Counted from the first letter of the stretch, positions 1-7,987 are shown. The stretch is DNA of 33,282 nt from Chloroflexota bacterium (GCA_019873725.1 JAIOAS010000019.1:1-33282); one strand, 5' to 3'. Numbers and translations: made by a program. The notes: generated by a model not told the origin, from the sequence alone.

Positions 1-2
1 AT

Positions 3-158
3 CGCACTCCTCCTGATGAATGGCCTTTCTTCTTATTGTACTGCCAGTCTCGCGGCTGTACCGGCTACTTTAGGAGTATTCTCGTGTTAAGGTACTGCAA
101 AAGTCGAGTAAATACTGGAAAATATGCTCAAAGACGTCTTGAACTCATTGGCCCTTAG
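3..158 (+). CDS. Partial hypothetical ORF, 3' end only
   Basis: An open frame enters from the window edge and runs 51 codons to a TAG at 156-158. The peptide has spaced cysteines (YCQSRGC, then LRYCK) and many basic residues. I do not recognise it. The start lies outside the window, so coding status rests only on an open frame of about 150 bases and its position 33 bases before an SD-led small ORF. Another frame is open from 1 to 90, so this may equally be non-coding. Confidence 0.2.
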   Translation, partial: RTPPDEWPFFLLYCQSRGCTGYFRSILVLRYCKSRVNTGKYAQRRLELIGP

Positions 159-191
159 AACACAGGAACATTTTCTCTATAAGGAGATTGT

Positions 192-332
192 ATGGGCGAA
201 TTATTACTCGAAAGATTGCTCTTGTACTTTATAACCTTGCTTGTTGTTGATATGTGGTTTAAACAACGTAAAATCTATGACAAATGCAAAGAAATTTTTT
301 CCAAGATTACCGTTGACTTTCGCGATAAATAA
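192..332 (+). CDS. Small hypothetical protein, 46 aa
   Basis: ATG at 192 is preceded by a clear Shine-Dalgarno AAGGAG at 181-186 with good spacing. The frame runs 46 codons to TAA at 330-332. Residues about 4-22 are hydrophobic (LLLERLLLYFITLLVVDMW), suggesting a membrane segment, followed by a basic, Lys-rich tail. The segment is visibly more AT-rich than the rest of the window, which could mark transferred DNA beside the recombinase pair. I recognise no family. The SD and membrane-like composition support a real gene, but its length leaves doubt. Confidence 0.45.
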   Translation: MGELLLERLLLYFITLLVVDMWFKQRKIYDKCKEIFSKITVDFRDK

Positions 333-431
333 AGCGATGACTAATCAGAATAGTTTGATTTCCTTGCAAAGTCTTGACTGACGCGGTTTGAGTTTACCGC
401 ATTCCCGACAGTGCACCCCGGGGACAAGCTG

Positions 432-459
432 CGGGTCGGGATGATTTCGTCCCGACCCG
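432..459. terminator. Hairpin downstream of the recombinase pair
   Basis: A perfect 10-bp stem (432-441 pairing with 450-459, arm CGGGTCGGGA) encloses an 8-base loop. It lies about 70 bases beyond the stop codon of the minus-strand recombinase that ends at 529. There is no T-run after the stem on either strand, so it may be a weak terminator or a protein-binding or element-end structure. Apart from this and the small ORFs, I see no gene in 1-528. Confidence 0.4.
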
Positions 460-528
460 GTTGCACCGTCACCGGCGGCGGCGCTCAGGTCGCTCTCCAG
501 CGTTGCCTTATCCTCCGCGCCGGTATCC

Positions 529-2079
529 TTATTCTACTACCATTGCCGGTTCCAGGATAGCCGCGTGCAAGAGCGTGTGTAGTTGCGCGACCAACGCCAG
601 GCGCGCTTCCAGCTCCAGGTGCGGCGCGCGCAACTGCGCCAGCAGCACATTCACATTCTTATCTGACGTGACTTCCGCCGGTGCAGGAGCAAGCTCTGTC
701 GCATCCAGCGCGGGCAGACAAAGCCGCTGCTCCACGATTTCCATTGCCGTATAATAATCCTCGGCCACAGTGCGGTCGTGGACGCGGGCATAGATGAGTG
801 TCGAGTTGATCCTTTGGTGGCCCAGAAGCTGCTGAATCGTCGTGATCTTGCACCCGGCGTTCAGCAACTGCGTGGCGAAGGTGTGGCGCAGCCGGTGTGG
901 ACTGACTTTGACGCCCACCCGTTCCCCGGCCGTCTTGATCCGGTCGCGCACCAGGTCCTTGTACAACGGCGCATTGCGGTGCAGAAAGACGTGATCGGCG
1001 CTGCCCAGGCCGCGCACGTCCAGATAGGCTTGCAGCGCCCGCGCCGCCGTCGTCGTCAGGTACACCGTGCGATCCCGCAGGCCCTTGCCCCGGCGCACGG
1101 TGAGACGGCGTCCCGGCAAGTCCAGGTCTTCCAGCCGCAGCTCTTCGACCTCGCCCAGGCGCAATCCGCCGTGCCAGAGCAGGTAGAAGGCCGCACGATC
1201 CAGCAGTGCGTCACGGCGTTGCGCGGCGTTGGCGGCTTGGGCGACCTGGCGCTCGAAATCATCCCGCAGGCGGTGGACTTGCGCGTCGGTGAGGAAACGG
1301 GGCAGGCGTTGCGCTTCTTTGAGACCCCGCAGGCGCAACAAAGCCTGTGGCACGGCGAAGTCCTGTTCTTGCAGGAAGCGCAGGAAGGCCTGGAAATAGC
1401 GCAAGTCCTGGTTGATGCCGCTCGCAGCGTACCTGGCTGTCAACCGCTGGTCGATGTAGGCGAAAATGTCCTGGCGCTGCACATCCGCGGGCGCGTCGCA
1501 CGGATGTTGCGCGCAGAGCCAGCGCCAGATGCGGGTGTGCTGGCTCCAGAAGCGGTGAATGCTCTCCGGCAGGCGCGCCGGACGCCAGTTGCGTTGCAGC
1601 ACGTGTTGGTAGCGTTCGAGCTGCTGGATGAGCCAGGCCGGGAGGCCCGCGCTGTAGTAGGCGTGTTCGACGTCCGGCAGCGTCACCGCGACGCAGCCGC
1701 GTTCCTGGCGCAGGAAAATGCGGAACTTTTCCAGGCCGACGCGGCACATATTCGTCCATTCCGTGCTCAGGTGTTTAGCCCGGATGTAGTCCAGGGCGCG
1801 TTGCAGATCGGTTTCCAGATCGAGCTGCGGATGGGGTTTGAGATTCAGCCCCAGGGCGTGCCCGGCCATTGGCAGGTAGAGTTGGGCCGTGGTGTTGCGA
1901 CTGCTGCCGCCGCTGAGCAGCCATTCGCGGTAGCGTTCCAGCAGAGCGACGTTCTCGGCGGGCCAGTGGAGCGTCGGGGCCGGTGCGGGGTAGTCCAGGG
2001 GGCGATGCCGGGCTTGCGCGTGACGCAACGCCGCATCATAGCGGGCGGCGGCTGTTTCCGGTTCAGGTGTGGTGTTCAT
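529..2079 (-). CDS. Tyrosine recombinase, second of a pair (516 aa)
   Basis: A phage-integrase-family tyrosine recombinase that would cut and rejoin DNA through a 3'-phosphotyrosine. The catalytic set is complete in the C-terminal half: R307 (GGLRLGE), K332 (RGKG), H395-x-x-R398 (HRLRHT), H421 (LLGH) and nucleophile Y430 (STLIY). The long N-terminal half (about 1-260) holds the helical DNA-binding region and is longer than in XerC/D. About 80 residues follow the catalytic tyrosine. I chose the ATG at 2079 over the longer frame to 2211 because the extra 44 residues read like a shadow of the upstream gene. It overlaps the upstream recombinase by 17 bases, indicating one transcript and translational coupling. 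The two-recombinase arrangement recalls TnpA/TnpB of Tn554-type elements; no TnpC-like gene is seen. Confidence 0.85.
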   Translation of the reverse strand: MNTTPEPETAAARYDAALRHAQARHRPLDYPAPAPTLHWPAENVALLERYREWLLSGGSSRNTTAQLYLPMAGHALGLNLKPHPQLDLETDLQRALDYIRAKHLSTEWTNMCRVGLEKFRIFLRQERGCVAVTLPDVEHAYYSAGLPAWLIQQLERYQHVLQRNWRPARLPESIHRFWSQHTRIWRWLCAQHPCDAPADVQRQDIFAYIDQRLTARYAASGINQDLRYFQAFLRFLQEQDFAVPQALLRLRGLKEAQRLPRFLTDAQVHRLRDDFERQVAQAANAAQRRDALLDRAAFYLLWHGGLRLGEVEELRLEDLDLPGRRLTVRRGKGLRDRTVYLTTTAARALQAYLDVRGLGSADHVFLHRNAPLYKDLVRDRIKTAGERVGVKVSPHRLRHTFATQLLNAGCKITTIQQLLGHQRINSTLIYARVHDRTVAEDYYTAMEIVEQRLCLPALDATELAPAPAEVTSDKNVNVLLAQLRAPHLELEARLALVAQLHTLLHAAILEPAMVVE

Positions 2080-2935
2080 CGCCGGCCTCCCATTGCGCGC
2101 TGGCAGCGTAGAAATCGGCCTGCACCTGGCGGTCGTTGGCGGCGACGTAAGTCTGCGTGCTGTCCAACCAGGCGTGGCCCAGCAGCTTCTGGATGGAGGT
2201 GACCGGGACATCGGCGCGCACCAGGTCGTTGGCGAAGGTGTGCCGCAAGCGGTGGGCGGTCAACTGCACCCCGGCGGCGGCGCGGTACCGCATGAGGCGC
2301 TTGTGAATGGCGGTCGTGGATAGCCCGGCATGTTGGTAACTGAGGAACACAGCGTCGCAGGCGACAGCAGGACGCGCGGTCAGATAGCGGCGCAGCGCGC
2401 GTTCGACCTGGGGCGAGAGATACACCGCGCGTTCCTTGCTGCCCTTGCCGCGCACCAGCAAACGCGGCGGGGCTTCGTCCAGATACAGATCGGACAGCCG
2501 CATCTGCGCGACTTCGGCGATGCGCAGTCCACACCTTAACATCAAGAGAAACATCGCCCGGTCGCGGGCGTCGGGGATAACGGCAAAGAAACGTTGCAGA
2601 TCGGCTTCGGCGACCGGACGCGGCAAGCCCTGACGCTGCCGCAGTTGATGGCGGTGCGGTAGCACGGGGCAGACCAAGGTGGGGTCTTCATCGGCGAGGA
2701 AGGTGTACAACGCGGTGATGGCGGCCAGACGCCGGTTGATGGTGGCGGGTTGGTAGCCCTGCGCGGCCTGCTGGCTCACGAAGCGATCGACATCGTGAAA
2801 CGTGAGCGCGGCAGGTGGACAATCACCGACAACCGCCACGAACTGGGCCAGGTCGTACCCGTAATCGCGCCAGGTACGCGCGGTGGGATTGCGGCGGCGC
2901 ACCCAATTGACGAAAGACTCGATTTCGACTAACAT
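2063..2935 (-). CDS. Tyrosine recombinase, first of a pair (290 aa)
   Basis: A XerC/XerD-sized tyrosine recombinase with an N-terminal SAM-like core-binding domain (about residues 3-85) and a catalytic domain containing R138 (CGLRIAE), K164 (VRGKGSKE), H228-x-x-R231 (HRLRHT), H254 (LLGHAW) and Y263 (STQTY). All active-site residues are present, so it should be functional. The ATG at 2935 has a near-perfect Shine-Dalgarno (AAGGAGGTG). It is the promoter-proximal gene of the overlapping pair. Because chromosomal dimer resolution needs only Xer proteins, two overlapping recombinases of unequal size more likely belong to a mobile element. Its att sites could not be identified from sequence alone. 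Confidence 0.9.
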   Translation of the reverse strand: MLVEIESFVNWVRRRNPTARTWRDYGYDLAQFVAVVGDCPPAALTFHDVDRFVSQQAAQGYQPATINRRLAAITALYTFLADEDPTLVCPVLPHRHQLRQRQGLPRPVAEADLQRFFAVIPDARDRAMFLLMLRCGLRIAEVAQMRLSDLYLDEAPPRLLVRGKGSKERAVYLSPQVERALRRYLTARPAVACDAVFLSYQHAGLSTTAIHKRLMRYRAAAGVQLTAHRLRHTFANDLVRADVPVTSIQKLLGHAWLDSTQTYVAANDRQVQADFYAASAQWEAGDEHHT

Positions 2936-2990
2936 AGCTTCACCTCCTTGTATAAAATATCCTTAAACGTAGTTGGCAAACCCAACTATT
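2936..2990 (-). promoter_or_regulatory. Promoter and inverted repeat of the recombinase operon
   Basis: Reading the minus strand, TTGCCA is followed about 17 bases later by an AT-rich TTTATA/TATACA stretch and then the AAGGAGGTG ribosome site. The possible -35 overlaps a perfect inverted repeat, AGTTGG at 2971-2976 and CCAACT at 2982-2987 with a 5-base spacer. The repeat could be an operator or a recombinase core-type site, allowing autoregulation. Promoter assignment is by eye. Confidence 0.4.
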
Positions 2991-3290
2991 GAGCGAGAAT
3001 AAGCACGACTCAGGTAGTCTGAGTTACGGCTGTACCGGGCAAGACTGCACCTCCTTGCCGGATCGGGCGGGGACCAGCCGCCCATCACGTCTATCTCAGT
3101 TTGTCTCCCGGAGCGCCGCGCGGCTAACGTCTGACTCGCACGATGTCCCTAACAGTAGGGGCGCGCAGTGGGTAGCAGCACTGCGCCACATCGCCCTGCT
3201 GGGTGAGGACTGATTGGCCGCAAGGCTGCCGCGCGCGGTGTTCCTGGTGCACCTGGTGCAGTCGGTCACCCCCTTGAATGAAAGGAGTAT
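2990..3290 (+). ncRNA. Candidate IS110 bridge RNA region
   Basis: Several stem-loops lie in the 300 bases before the transposase start: ACTCAG/CTGAGT at 3008-3024 with loop GTAGT; a stem with one bulge at 3035-3061; GGGCGG/CCGCCC at 3065-3083; and a perfect 8-bp stem GCGCAGTG/CACTGCGC at 3163-3186 with an 8-base loop. IS110-group elements are known to encode a bridge RNA with target- and donor-binding loops in the left non-coding end. The position and structure fit. I could not assign the guide loops because the element ends are uncertain. Confidence 0.45.
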
Positions 3291-3294
3291 TGTT

Positions 3295-4602
3295 ATGACT
3301 GAAGCGCGCCTACAAGTTGGCATTGACTTTGGGGCCAGTTGGGTAGACATCTGCCTGCTCAATCCCGCTGGCGATCCCCTGCTGGCCCATCAGCGCTTTC
3401 TCAATGCTCTGCCCGGCTATGCGGCGGTCAAGCAGGTGCTGGTGGAAACCTTGCTGACCCACGCCTACACCGGGCTGGACATTTCTGGGGAAGCCACCGG
3501 CATGTATTGGCTGCCCTTTTTCCTGCACTTGGCGGCCGATCCCGACCTGGCAGCGTATGATCCGCAGTTGTACCTGTTGAATCCCCGCTGGGTCGCCTGG
3601 TTCAAGAAGTGCTTTGCCCAGGATGATAAAAGCGATCTCAAAGACCCCTACTACATCGCCGAGCGCACCCGCGTCCGCCGCCCCGCCGTGGCCTGGCAAG
3701 CGGACCCGCCCGGCTTAGCCCTGCGCAGCTACACCCGCTATCGCTTTCACCTGGTTGAAGCTTTGGCCCGCGAGAAGTGCTTCTGTTGCGCCTATCTCTT
3801 CCTCCAGGCCAGCGCCTACCGCCGCCTCAAGCCTTTCAGTGACCTCTTCGGCGTCACCAGCCGGGCGATTCTCCAGGAGGACGCTACGCTCGAGCACCTG
3901 GCGGCGCTGCCGGTCGCCGACTTAGCCGCCCGCCTCCGCGAGTTGAGCCACGGCCATCTCCCGCAGCCCGAACACAACGCCGCCAAGCTCCAGCAGGTGG
4001 CCCGCGAGAGCTTTACCCTCGACCCGCAGTTGGCCCAAGCCATCCAGCATATCCTGAGCGCCACGCTGGAGCACATCACCTTCCTGGAAGGCCAAATCCA
4101 GCAGGCCGAGACCTGGATCACCACGGCGCTTGCCGCCTATCCCCCCATCCAGCAGTTGCTCACCCTGCCTGGCTACGGCCCGGTCTACAGTGCTGGCGTC
4201 GGCGCGGAGATCGGGAGTGTGCAGCATTTCCTGGCGGGGCAAAAATGGGATCCCCAGCGCGCTCGCTACCGTCCCAGAAATTTGCGCGACGCCGAAGATG
4301 CCATCGCCAAAATCGCCGGCCTATGGTGGCCGCAAGCGCAATCCGGTAGCTTCGCCGCCGAAGACCGGCACATGGCGACTGCGGCGAACCGCTACTTGCG
4401 CTATTACCTGATCCAGGGCGCGGATCATCTGCGCAAGCGCGTCCCGGAGTTCCAACGCTTTTATGCGCGCAAGTATACCGAAGTCCCCAAACACAAGCAC
4501 AAGCGGGCCCTGGTCCTTACCGCCCGCAAGAGCCTGGGGGTCATTGTCGGGCTGCTACACCGCAATGAACCCTACCGCTCGGAGGAGGAACGCCACACTT
4601 GA
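3295..4602 (+). CDS. IS110-family transposase (435 aa)
   Basis: A DEDD transposase/recombinase with a RuvC-like N-terminal domain and a C-terminal Transposase_20 domain. Visible acidic residues are D11 (GIDFGAS), E66 (SGEATG), D114 and D117 (KSDLKDP). The C-terminal half has the helix-hairpin-helix-like LTLPGYGPVYSAGVG and then GLWWPQAQSGSF, whose serine matches the family's catalytic serine, followed by ANRYLRYYLIQGA. The ATG at 3295 follows AAAGGAG at a good distance, so I prefer it to the longer frame from 3214. No frameshift or stop is seen, so it appears intact. In this family the enzyme works with a structured RNA from its own left end. Confidence 0.9.
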   Translation: MTEARLQVGIDFGASWVDICLLNPAGDPLLAHQRFLNALPGYAAVKQVLVETLLTHAYTGLDISGEATGMYWLPFFLHLAADPDLAAYDPQLYLLNPRWVAWFKKCFAQDDKSDLKDPYYIAERTRVRRPAVAWQADPPGLALRSYTRYRFHLVEALAREKCFCCAYLFLQASAYRRLKPFSDLFGVTSRAILQEDATLEHLAALPVADLAARLRELSHGHLPQPEHNAAKLQQVARESFTLDPQLAQAIQHILSATLEHITFLEGQIQQAETWITTALAAYPPIQQLLTLPGYGPVYSAGVGAEIGSVQHFLAGQKWDPQRARYRPRNLRDAEDAIAKIAGLWWPQAQSGSFAAEDRHMATAANRYLRYYLIQGADHLRKRVPEFQRFYARKYTEVPKHKHKRALVLTARKSLGVIVGLLHRNEPYRSEEERHT

Positions 4603-5021
4603 CGCACGTTGCTCCGTGACACACCCAGATGCTGCAGACGAGGTCACAGCCTGGGAGAGTACACGGGCCGATAAGCCTCTACAACCCCGGTCGCAAAAAA
4701 TCGTCAGGCCGGGGCGTAGTTTGATACGTCTCAAAACGGCTCAGCTCTTGCCAGTTAATGTGCCAGGTGCCCTACAAACAGGCCCTTGACTTTTACCGCA
4801 CTCTGAAATGAGATAAAAAAAGCCTGTCAGCGAATGACAGGCTATGGCAAAAAAACACGCTCCAGGGTAAGTAAGCCTGGACACAAGTACAAGTAAAACA
4901 TGACCGGTATGACTTGTTGCAACATACAGAATACCTCACTTTTCATTGTACGCCAGCACGCCCTGGCGTCAAAGGCTATCTGTGCCGGAATAAAGGTGAT
5001 TTTCTTCATCAAGCCAAACTT
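4603..5021. other. IS110 right end and gene-poor spacer
   Basis: About 420 bases contain no convincing plus-strand gene. The first 200 bases probably include the IS110 right end. On the minus strand a 34-codon ORF (4946 to 4842) encodes a hydrophobic peptide (MLQQVIPVMFYLYL) and stops exactly at a strong minus-strand terminator (4815-4842). It lacks a ribosome site, so I do not call it a gene, but a short minus-strand transcript ending here is plausible. Confidence 0.35.
4815..4842 (-). terminator. Strong intrinsic terminator, minus strand
   Basis: An 8-bp stem GCCTGTCA (4822-4829) pairs with TGACAGGC (4835-4842) around a GCGAA loop. On the minus strand the hairpin is followed directly by seven T residues (the A-run at 4815-4821), the classic rho-independent form. 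On the plus strand no T-run follows. No convincing minus-strand gene precedes it, so its transcript is unknown. Confidence 0.6.
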
Positions 5022-5047
5022 TTGTAGTCTACAACTTATGTTATACT
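5019..5047 (+). promoter_or_regulatory. Promoter with palindromic operator before the dehydratase
   Basis: TATACT at 5042-5047 is a good -10 element. Just upstream is a perfect 13-base palindrome TTGTAGTCTACAA (5022-5034) with a single central base, lying across the -35 and spacer region. Palindromes of this size and TTGT...ACAA form are typical for dimeric repressors such as FCD-type GntR regulators of sugar-acid catabolism. Repression by blocking RNA polymerase is an inference; no regulator gene is in the window. Confidence 0.5.
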
Positions 5048-5108
5048 TGGCGCACGCTAATCAGCAGACGTTATGAGTTACGTGCTCCACCCAGGAGGAG
5101 GCCCCACG

Positions 5109-6293
5109 ATGAGAATTCGTAACATCCGTTGCCGCGAGGTGACTGGCAGTCTGCCCTTCGCGGGCGAGTTTTGGGAGGAACGGCTCTCCCGGCCCATTGA
5201 CGTTTACCCGGAACACCGAACCGAAGGCGTCCCCTGGCTGGAGCGCCGCGATGCGCAGACGTATACCGTCCGCGCGACTTTCATGGAGGTCGAAACCGAT
5301 GCCGGCATCGTCGGGCTGGCCGGGCCGATAACTCCGAATATCGCCCATATCATCTTAACGGATTTTAAGGGGCTGCTGCTCGGCGCGGACCCGCTGGCGG
5401 TGGAGTTGCTATGGGACAAGCTGTATCGCCTGTCCGTCCACGGACGCAAGGGAATCACAATGATGGCGATCAGCGCGCTGGACTGCGCGCTGTGGGATAT
5501 CCGCGGCAAATGGTTCAATGTGCCGGTTTACGCGCTGCTCGGTGGGCCGACACGGGAGCGCATCCCGGCTTACGCCAGCATGCTTGGCTTTTCTGTGGAA
5601 CCGGAACAGGCGGCCGCGCGCGCCCGGGAATTCGCCGCCAAAGGCTACACTGCCCAAAAATGGTTCTTCCGCGCCGTCCCCGCCGACGGCCCTGCCGGGG
5701 TCGAACGCAATGTCGCCCTGGTCCAGGCCGTGCGCGAAGCCATCGGGCCGGACGCCGACCTGATGCTGGATTGCTGGATGAGCTGGGACTTGCGTTACGC
5801 GCGCACCATGGCTGAACGCATTGCCGCGTATCGCCCACGGTGGGTCGAAGAGCCGGTTATGCCGGATAAATACGACGTGTGTGCACAGATCCGCCGTCAT
5901 GCCCCCTACCCCATCGCCAACGGGGAACACGAGTACACGCGCTGGGGCTTTCACAAGCTACTGGAGGTCGGCGCGCAGGATGTCCTGCAGCCCGACATTA
6001 TGTGGGCCGGCGGCCTCACCGAAGTCGTCAAAATCGCGGCGCTGGCCTCGGTCTATGATGTCGAAGTGGTGCCTCACAACCATTCCACCTATGCGACGCT
6101 GCACTTCAGCGCATCACAGTCGCCAGCGCTCTGCCCGGTGCAGGAGTACCTGGTCAAGTGGAACACGATTAACAACTTCTTCTTCACCCACAAACCCGAA
6201 CCCATCAACGGCTATCTCGAACTGCCCCAACAACCCGGCATCGGTTGGGCGATTGATGAAAGTGTGGTAGAAACGTGTGTTATAATGGAGTAG
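5109..6293 (+). CDS. Enolase-superfamily sugar-acid dehydratase, L-rhamnonate dehydratase-like (394 aa)
   Basis: A mandelate racemase/muconate lactonizing enzyme family member that would dehydrate an aldonic acid to its 2-keto-3-deoxy form in the cytoplasm. Mg ligands are D221 (LMLDCWMS), E247 (WVEEP) and E273 (NGEHE), and H323 (VPHNHS) is a likely catalytic histidine. The LMLDCWMS and IMQPD/CGGLT-like blocks resemble E. coli L-rhamnonate dehydratase, but related enzymes act on other sugar acids, so the substrate is not certain. The ATG at 5109 follows AGGAGGAGG. It stands alone behind the palindromic operator. Its stop codon TAG (6291-6293) lies inside the first unit of a GGAGTAG-type heptamer array, so the last two residues (ME) are repeat-encoded. 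Confidence 0.75.
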   Translation: MRIRNIRCREVTGSLPFAGEFWEERLSRPIDVYPEHRTEGVPWLERRDAQTYTVRATFMEVETDAGIVGLAGPITPNIAHIILTDFKGLLLGADPLAVELLWDKLYRLSVHGRKGITMMAISALDCALWDIRGKWFNVPVYALLGGPTRERIPAYASMLGFSVEPEQAAARAREFAAKGYTAQKWFFRAVPADGPAGVERNVALVQAVREAIGPDADLMLDCWMSWDLRYARTMAERIAAYRPRWVEEPVMPDKYDVCAQIRRHAPYPIANGEHEYTRWGFHKLLEVGAQDVLQPDIMWAGGLTEVVKIAALASVYDVEVVPHNHSTYATLHFSASQSPALCPVQEYLVKWNTINNFFFTHKPEPINGYLELPQQPGIGWAIDESVVETCVIME

Positions 6294-6526
6294 GGAGTGA
6301 GGAGTAAGAAGTAAGAAGTAGGGAGTAAGAAGACAATTTGCTGATTCGCCCATTCGCTCATTCGCTGATTCGCTGATTCGCTCATTCGCTCATTCGCTGA
6401 TTCGCTGATTCGCTCATTCGCTCATTCGCTCATTCGCTGATTCGCTCATTCGCTGATTCGCTCATTCGCTGATTCGCTCATTCGCTGATTCGCTCATTCG
6501 CTGATTCGCTCATTCGCTGATTCGCT
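6287..6526. repeat. Heptamer array plus 23-unit 8-bp array
   Basis: Six 7-bp units of type GGAGTAR (6287-6328) are followed by 23 head-to-tail 8-bp units (6343-6526), all ATTCGCT preceded by G or C (only the first unit ends CC). From 6439 onward the G and C forms alternate strictly, giving a 16-bp higher-order repeat. The array ends 9 bases before the next ATG, so it forms the whole immediate leader of that gene. Short tandem repeats of this kind are known as STRRs in cyanobacteria; the comparison is by form only. Confidence 0.95.
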
Positions 6527-6535
6527 CACTCACTT

Positions 6536-7879
6536 ATGCTTGCCGATATTCATAGCCTGCTCGTTCATGGAATCGCAGCCGCCAAGGCCGGGGAAAAATC
6601 CAGTGCGCGACGCTACCTGGAGCGCGTCCTGTTGGATAGGGATGCCACCCGCGATGAAAAGGTCGAGGCCCAACTATGGCTGGCGCGCATCAGCGACGAA
6701 CACACCGAACGCCGCGAACACCTGGAACAGGCCCTGGTCCTCGATCCGCTCAATGCTCTGGCGCGGCGGGAACTGGCGATCCTCGATGGGCGTCTCAAAC
6801 AAGAAGACATCATTGATCCCGACCGGCAGCCGGCGCAAGCTGCCAACAATGCGCCTGAGAAGACTACGGCCCGGCGCTTCACATGTCCGCAATGCGGCGG
6901 CGTTATGCAATTCGAACCCGGTGGGAATTTGGTCCGCTGTGCATACTGCGGTCATCGCCAGACCGTGCTCTCCGCGTTCCAGCAAGGACTGACCTTAGAG
7001 GAACACGATTTTATCCTGGCAATGGCGACAACTCAAGGGCACGCTTTGCCGGCCGGGATGCACACATTTCACTGCCAGGGCTGTCAGGCACAACTCCTGA
7101 CTTCCGGCAAGATTTCCGGGAGATGCCCCTACTGTGGCTCGCCGCACGTCGTCGAAATCGAAACGTCTAACCTGGTGCAACCGGAAGGAATCATCCCCTT
7201 TGCCGTCACCGCCGAAAAGGCGCAGCAAACTTTTCGGCGCTGGCTGGACAAAAATGTCCACAGCGACCGGATTCGCACCACGCGCGTGCGCGGCCTGTAC
7301 CTGCCTGCGTGGACCTTCGACATCAGCCGCGAGATACGCTGGCGCGGCGTCGAGCCGGAGGGGACTCCCGTCCCGGGCCTGGGTGTCAGCATGGGAATCA
7401 GCAGTGTATCCGGCAAATCGCGGCTGCGTGTCCACGAGGGTAACTATTACGTATACGAGGATGATGTTCTGGTTATGGCGACCCATACTCTGCCCCGCGA
7501 CCTGCTCAGTGTCTCCGAAAAGTTCCTGCTGGAAGAAACCGTCCCCTACGACAGCGCCTACCTGGCCGATTGGCTCGCCGAAATCTACAGCATCTCTGCG
7601 GCAGATGCCTCGCTCGTCGCCCGCCGCATGGTGCTTGAGAAAGGGCAAAAGGCTGCACGTCTGCAAGCGCTGGCGAGCGTCCCCGGCATCGAGAACCTGC
7701 AACTGTCCTCAACCAATATCGGCGTGCTTTCGTACAAGTTGCTTTTGCTTCCATTCTGGATCGCCAACTATCGCCATGAGGAGAAGATTTACACCGTCGC
7801 CATCAACGGGCAGACCAATCACATCTGCGGTCAAAAACCACCTGGGCTACTCAAAAGGCTCTTGGGGATCGGGGATTAG
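6536..7879 (+). CDS. TPR and double zinc-ribbon protein of unknown function (447 aa)
   Basis: The N-terminal 80 residues form TPR-like helices (AKAGEKSSARRYLERVLL, then ALVLDPLNALARREL). Two zinc ribbons follow: CPQC...CAYC (about residues 120-141) and CQGC...CPYC (about 180-201). The remaining 240 residues are mixed alpha/beta with a hydrophobic patch near the C-terminus (LSYKLLLLPFWIANY). No catalytic motif is recognised and there is no signal peptide. The double ribbon suggests nucleic-acid or protein binding. The ATG at 6536 has no Shine-Dalgarno; its leader is the 8-bp array. The last residues (LGIGD) and the TAG stop at 7877-7879 are formed by a GGGGATT heptamer array, so the original C-terminus may have been altered. 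Confidence 0.7.
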   Translation: MLADIHSLLVHGIAAAKAGEKSSARRYLERVLLDRDATRDEKVEAQLWLARISDEHTERREHLEQALVLDPLNALARRELAILDGRLKQEDIIDPDRQPAQAANNAPEKTTARRFTCPQCGGVMQFEPGGNLVRCAYCGHRQTVLSAFQQGLTLEEHDFILAMATTQGHALPAGMHTFHCQGCQAQLLTSGKISGRCPYCGSPHVVEIETSNLVQPEGIIPFAVTAEKAQQTFRRWLDKNVHSDRIRTTRVRGLYLPAWTFDISREIRWRGVEPEGTPVPGLGVSMGISSVSGKSRLRVHEGNYYVYEDDVLVMATHTLPRDLLSVSEKFLLEETVPYDSAYLADWLAEIYSISAADASLVARRMVLEKGQKAARLQALASVPGIENLQLSSTNIGVLSYKLLLLPFWIANYRHEEKIYTVAINGQTNHICGQKPPGLLKRLLGIGD

Positions 7880-7971
7880 GGATTGGGGATTAGGGACTGG
7901 GGATTGGGAATAACCTGCCTACTCCCTGTTTCCTGCTCCCTAATCCCTACTCCCCAATCACCAATCACTAC
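7864..7971. repeat. Inverted GGGGATT-type heptamer arrays
   Basis: Seven units of GGGGATT/AGGGATT type on the plus strand (7864-7912) face the complementary forms CTCCCTA, ATCCCTA and CTCCCCAATC (7921-7970). Arms such as GGGATTAGGGA and TCCCTAATCCC can pair, so a transcript would fold into a long stem between the zinc-ribbon gene and the GH2 gene. The same heptamers recur inside the AnmK coding region at 24866-24917. Confidence 0.9.
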
Positions 7972-7987
7972 TTTTCGGAGGATCAAA

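Larger units (their letters stand above)
2990..4800 (+). mobile_element. IS110-type insertion sequence (ends approximate)
   Basis: The element consists of a structured non-coding left end (about 2990-3294), one DEDD transposase gene (3295-4602) and a short right end. IS110 elements lack conventional terminal inverted repeats and often make no target duplication, so exact ends cannot be read here. The 9-mer TTTACCGCA occurs at 4792-4800 and again at 393-401 in the same orientation. This could be chance or a trace of the larger region that includes the recombinases. Confidence 0.6.

Noticed and set aside
778..2202. Long plus-strand open frame opposite the recombinase
   Set aside because: It mirrors the minus-strand recombinase in GC-rich DNA; the minus strand has all catalytic motifs and a perfect ribosome site.
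53..3038. 12-mer CGGCTGTACCGG at 53-64 and 3027-3038 as an element end or att site
   Set aside because: Dozens of chance 12-mer matches are expected in a window of this size and the flanks do not extend the match.
393..4800. TTTACCGCA direct repeats at 393-401 and 4792-4800 as target-site duplication
   Set aside because: Nine bases are too few for significance, and IS110 and tyrosine recombinase elements do not normally create such duplications. Kept only as a note.
6278..6286. TGTTATAAT in the dehydratase 3' end as a promoter for the zinc-ribbon gene
   Set aside because: No -35 and a leader of about 250 bases through repeats; it also lies in coding sequence. Possible but not supported enough to call.
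6343..6526. CRISPR array
   Set aside because: Units are 8 bp without unique spacers and no cas gene is present; it is a simple tandem repeat.
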